A stretch of DNA of 41,328 nucleotides from a virus. The stretch's first letter is position 1. The number at the start of each line of letters is the position of its first letter. This document shows, piece by piece, positions 40,401-41,328 of this stretch. The notes beneath the pieces were generated by a model. The model did no database searches, was not told the DNA's origin, and worked only from the letters and a program-made list of their open reading frames with translations. Both the position numbers and the translations under genes were made by a program. The stretch is from IMG/VR virus record IMGVR_UViG_3300002835_000406, positions 1-41,328 of that record. One strand, given 5' to 3'.

Positions 40401-41328
40401 TGAGTGATGCTCGTACACCATCAGCACACACCCAGGCGTGGTCCACAATAACCGCCACTCCGACAAATCTGTCTGGATACGGTATTACAGATGCTGTTAG
40501 CAGTGCAGACAGCAGACTGAGTGATGCTCGCACACCATTAGCGCATACCCACGGCAATATCACCAACGGTGGAGCGATTGGTGCAAATCCCAACTTGCCA
40601 GTCATTACTACAACTGGTGGCTTGCTAACTACAGGTACATTTGGAAACACTGCGAATTCTTTCTGTCAAGGTAACGACAGCAGACTCAGTGATTCTCGCA
40701 CACCATTAGCACACACCCACGGCAATATCACCAACAGTGGAGCGATTGGTACAAATCCCAACTTGCCAGTCATTACGACAACCAGTGGTTTACTAACTAC
40801 AGGTACATTTGGAAACACTGCGAATTCTTTCTGTCAAGGTAACGACAGCAGACTGAGTGATGCTCGTACACCATTAGCACACACTCAGGCGTGGTCCACA
40901 ATAACCGGCACTCCGACGAATTTATCTGGATACGGTATTACAGACGCGGCTAGCAGTTCTCACGCCCACGGCAATATCACCAACGGTGGAGCGATTGGTA
41001 CAAATCCCAACTTACCAATCATTACGACAACTAGTGGCTTGCTAACTACAGGTACATTTGGAAACACTGCGAATTCTTTCTGTCAAGGTAACGACAGCAG
41101 ACTCAGTGATTCTCGTACACCCGTGGCACACACCCACGGCAATATCACCAACGGTGGAACGATTGGTACAAATCCCAACTTACCAATCATTACGACAACC
41201 AGTGGCTTGCTAACTACAGGTACATTTGGAAACACTGCGAATTCTTTCTGTCAAGGTAACGACAGCAGACTCAGTGATTCTCGCACACCATTAGCACACA
41301 CCCACGGCAATATCACCAACAGTGGAGC
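37469..41328 (+). CDS. Long repetitive tail fibre, N-terminal 1286 aa (3' end cut)
   Basis: Open from ATG 37469 to the window edge. The N-terminus (SFQEVDDNWRLLTYRIDE) is a typical fibre-anchor start (LTFxExDxN). Two paralogous helical/spacer repeats follow (YSPDDRATEEEAVAGSLETP; YDASDRATNQEAVAGDLSTP). Then come the segment shared with gene 25808 (about 371-415), and many repeats of the GDSRLSDxRTPxAHxHGNIT kind that form trimeric shafts. About residues 709-830 include LKPKTAVRVATTANITLSG and GDRVLVKDQT, a known fibre domain. From about 39700 the codon use becomes more AT-rich than the earlier part. A host-binding end is expected outside the window. Confidence 0.9.
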   Translation, partial: MPDQPGITTRSEKGEPLSFQEVDDNWRLLTYRIDEAEDALDDKYSPDDRATEEEAVAGSLETPGSISNTTLMTPYTTALALDQRVGLGDLLDRVDTLEEEVVQLGEDTEFLFNTKYDASDRATNQEAVAGDLSTPNSISNSVLMTPYTTALAIDERVSSSDLSYDPATGELDISTGEGVTLPLAEPEGDPGLLTGEDKAKIDDLKLVALTGSYNDLSDLPDLGSAAFTDSEDYATWEQGELADTAVQPEELTSALSSKADLVNGLVPASQLPGFVDDVREYTNLASFPDPGTTGVIYVALDENKQYRWSGSSYIQLTASPGSTDAVPEGSVNKYFTEQRAAAAAPVQSVAGRTGSVVLSVGDVSNAVATGDSRLSDSREWSAPTATEAEATQGTSTERRAWTPVRVFQSIASWWNASSDKTKLDGITPGATANSSDAFLLNRANHTGSQAASTISGLATVATSGSFLDLTNRPTLGTAAALDVPAAAGGTALSGQVVRGDDPRLDNNRPPAAHSHGNITNGGAIGSTANLPIITTTGGVLTTGSFGAAGGTFCEGNDSRLSGPREPTSHSHGNITNGGAIGSTANLPIITTAGGVLTAGSFGTAGGTFCEGNDSRLATNLGYTAASRIITSSTGLSATLPLVEAAGNAGLLSGADKTKLNGISTGATANSSDAFLLNRANHTGTQLFSTLTSTPTTLSGYGITNAYTKAETDALAQGLKPKTAVRVATTANITLSGAQTIDTVTTLATGDRVLVKDQTDKSKNGFYNYNAAGAWTRTADFDEWSEVPNAYVFVREGLVNAGDSFVCISGSNLFGASEIGSSDIEFILFSAAIEIAAGTGLNKAGNTISLANTAVTPGTYGSASQVATLTVDQQGRLTAAGSTPLGVGTTPNVPIITGAGGVLTAGTFGNTANSFCQGNDSRLSDSRTPLAHAHGNITNSGAIGTNPNLPVITTTSGLLTTGTFGNTANSFCQGNDSRLSDARTPSAHTQAWSTITATPTNLSGYGITDAVSSADSRLSDARTPLAHTHGNITNGGAIGANPNLPVITTTGGLLTTGTFGNTANSFCQGNDSRLSDSRTPLAHTHGNITNSGAIGTNPNLPVITTTSGLLTTGTFGNTANSFCQGNDSRLSDARTPLAHTQAWSTITGTPTNLSGYGITDAASSSHAHGNITNGGAIGTNPNLPIITTTSGLLTTGTFGNTANSFCQGNDSRLSDSRTPVAHTHGNITNGGTIGTNPNLPIITTTSGLLTTGTFGNTANSFCQGNDSRLSDSRTPLAHTHGNITNSG
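38582..38714 (+). repeat. Inverted-repeat copy B inside the long fibre
   Basis: Matches the reverse complement of 26281-26413 over about 133 bp with about five substitutions counted by eye; the longest identical run is over 50 bp. The copies are in opposite orientation, 12.2 kb apart, each within a fibre gene. Confidence 0.9.
40290..41328 (+). repeat. 56-residue (168-bp) fibre repeats
   Basis: Unit: GAIGTNPNLPVITTTSGLLT, TGTFGNTANSFCQGNDSRLS, DARTPLAHTHGNITNS. Starts near 40290, 40570, 40739, 40989 and 41157; some are spaced by an 82-bp insert coding for a QAWSTITxTPTNLSGYGITD module. DNA identity is very high. Confidence 0.85.

Overview
The window looks like part of a temperate double-stranded DNA phage (or prophage) of a cyanobacterium, probably a freshwater or brackish Synechococcus/Cyanobium relative. 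The phage evidence is a major capsid gene, virion proteins, long tail-fibre genes, an endolysin, a primase-helicase, a tyrosine integrase and a repressor-like gene. The cyanobacterial link rests on the integrase type (Tyr in place of the first His of its RH box), an NblA-like protein, flavin-dependent thymidylate synthase, and small proteins of types I associate with cyanophages. Terminase, portal and DNA polymerase were not recognised, so the genome probably continues past both ends; both terminal genes are cut.

Layout. (1) 1-6218, + strand: end of a subtilisin-like protease with two discoidin-like domains, a chain of small overlapping accessory genes, a PD-(D/E)XK nuclease and dCTP deaminase. 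(2) 6225-9557, - strand: HNH protein, four small or glycine-rich proteins that may be virion components, and an HTH regulator followed by a hairpin and a terminator. (3) 9810-20474, + strand: primase-helicase, an iteron-rich noncoding stretch that may be an origin, then a tightly overlapping early/metabolic operon with dNMP kinase, a degenerate dCMP deaminase, an HNH-like protein, ThyX and a degenerate Dam-like protein. (4) 20323-26831, mainly - strand: lysis genes, an NblA-like gene, a beta-propeller protein and tail-tip genes, with MazG and an HTH gene inserted on the + strand. (5) 26871-28736: integrase and small regulators amid repeats. (6) 28737-35994, - strand: virion genes ending in the capsid gene, which is split by a group I intron carrying a LAGLIDADG endonuclease. 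(7) 36077-41328, + strand: two further LAGLIDADG-type genes, a noncoding leader with five hairpins, and a very long repetitive tail fibre running off the end.

How it works together. dCTP deaminase, ThyX, dNMP kinase and MazG would steer host nucleotides towards dTTP and DNA synthesis. The primase-helicase would start replication, perhaps at the GTGTCAAG repeats. Integrase, the small HTH protein and the regulator suggest lysogeny. Tail genes share a 133-bp near-identical inverted segment that could exchange fibre ends.

The strongest observations are the intron-split capsid gene, the inverted fibre repeat, the iteron cluster, the five-hairpin leader and the NblA-like gene coupled to the endolysin.
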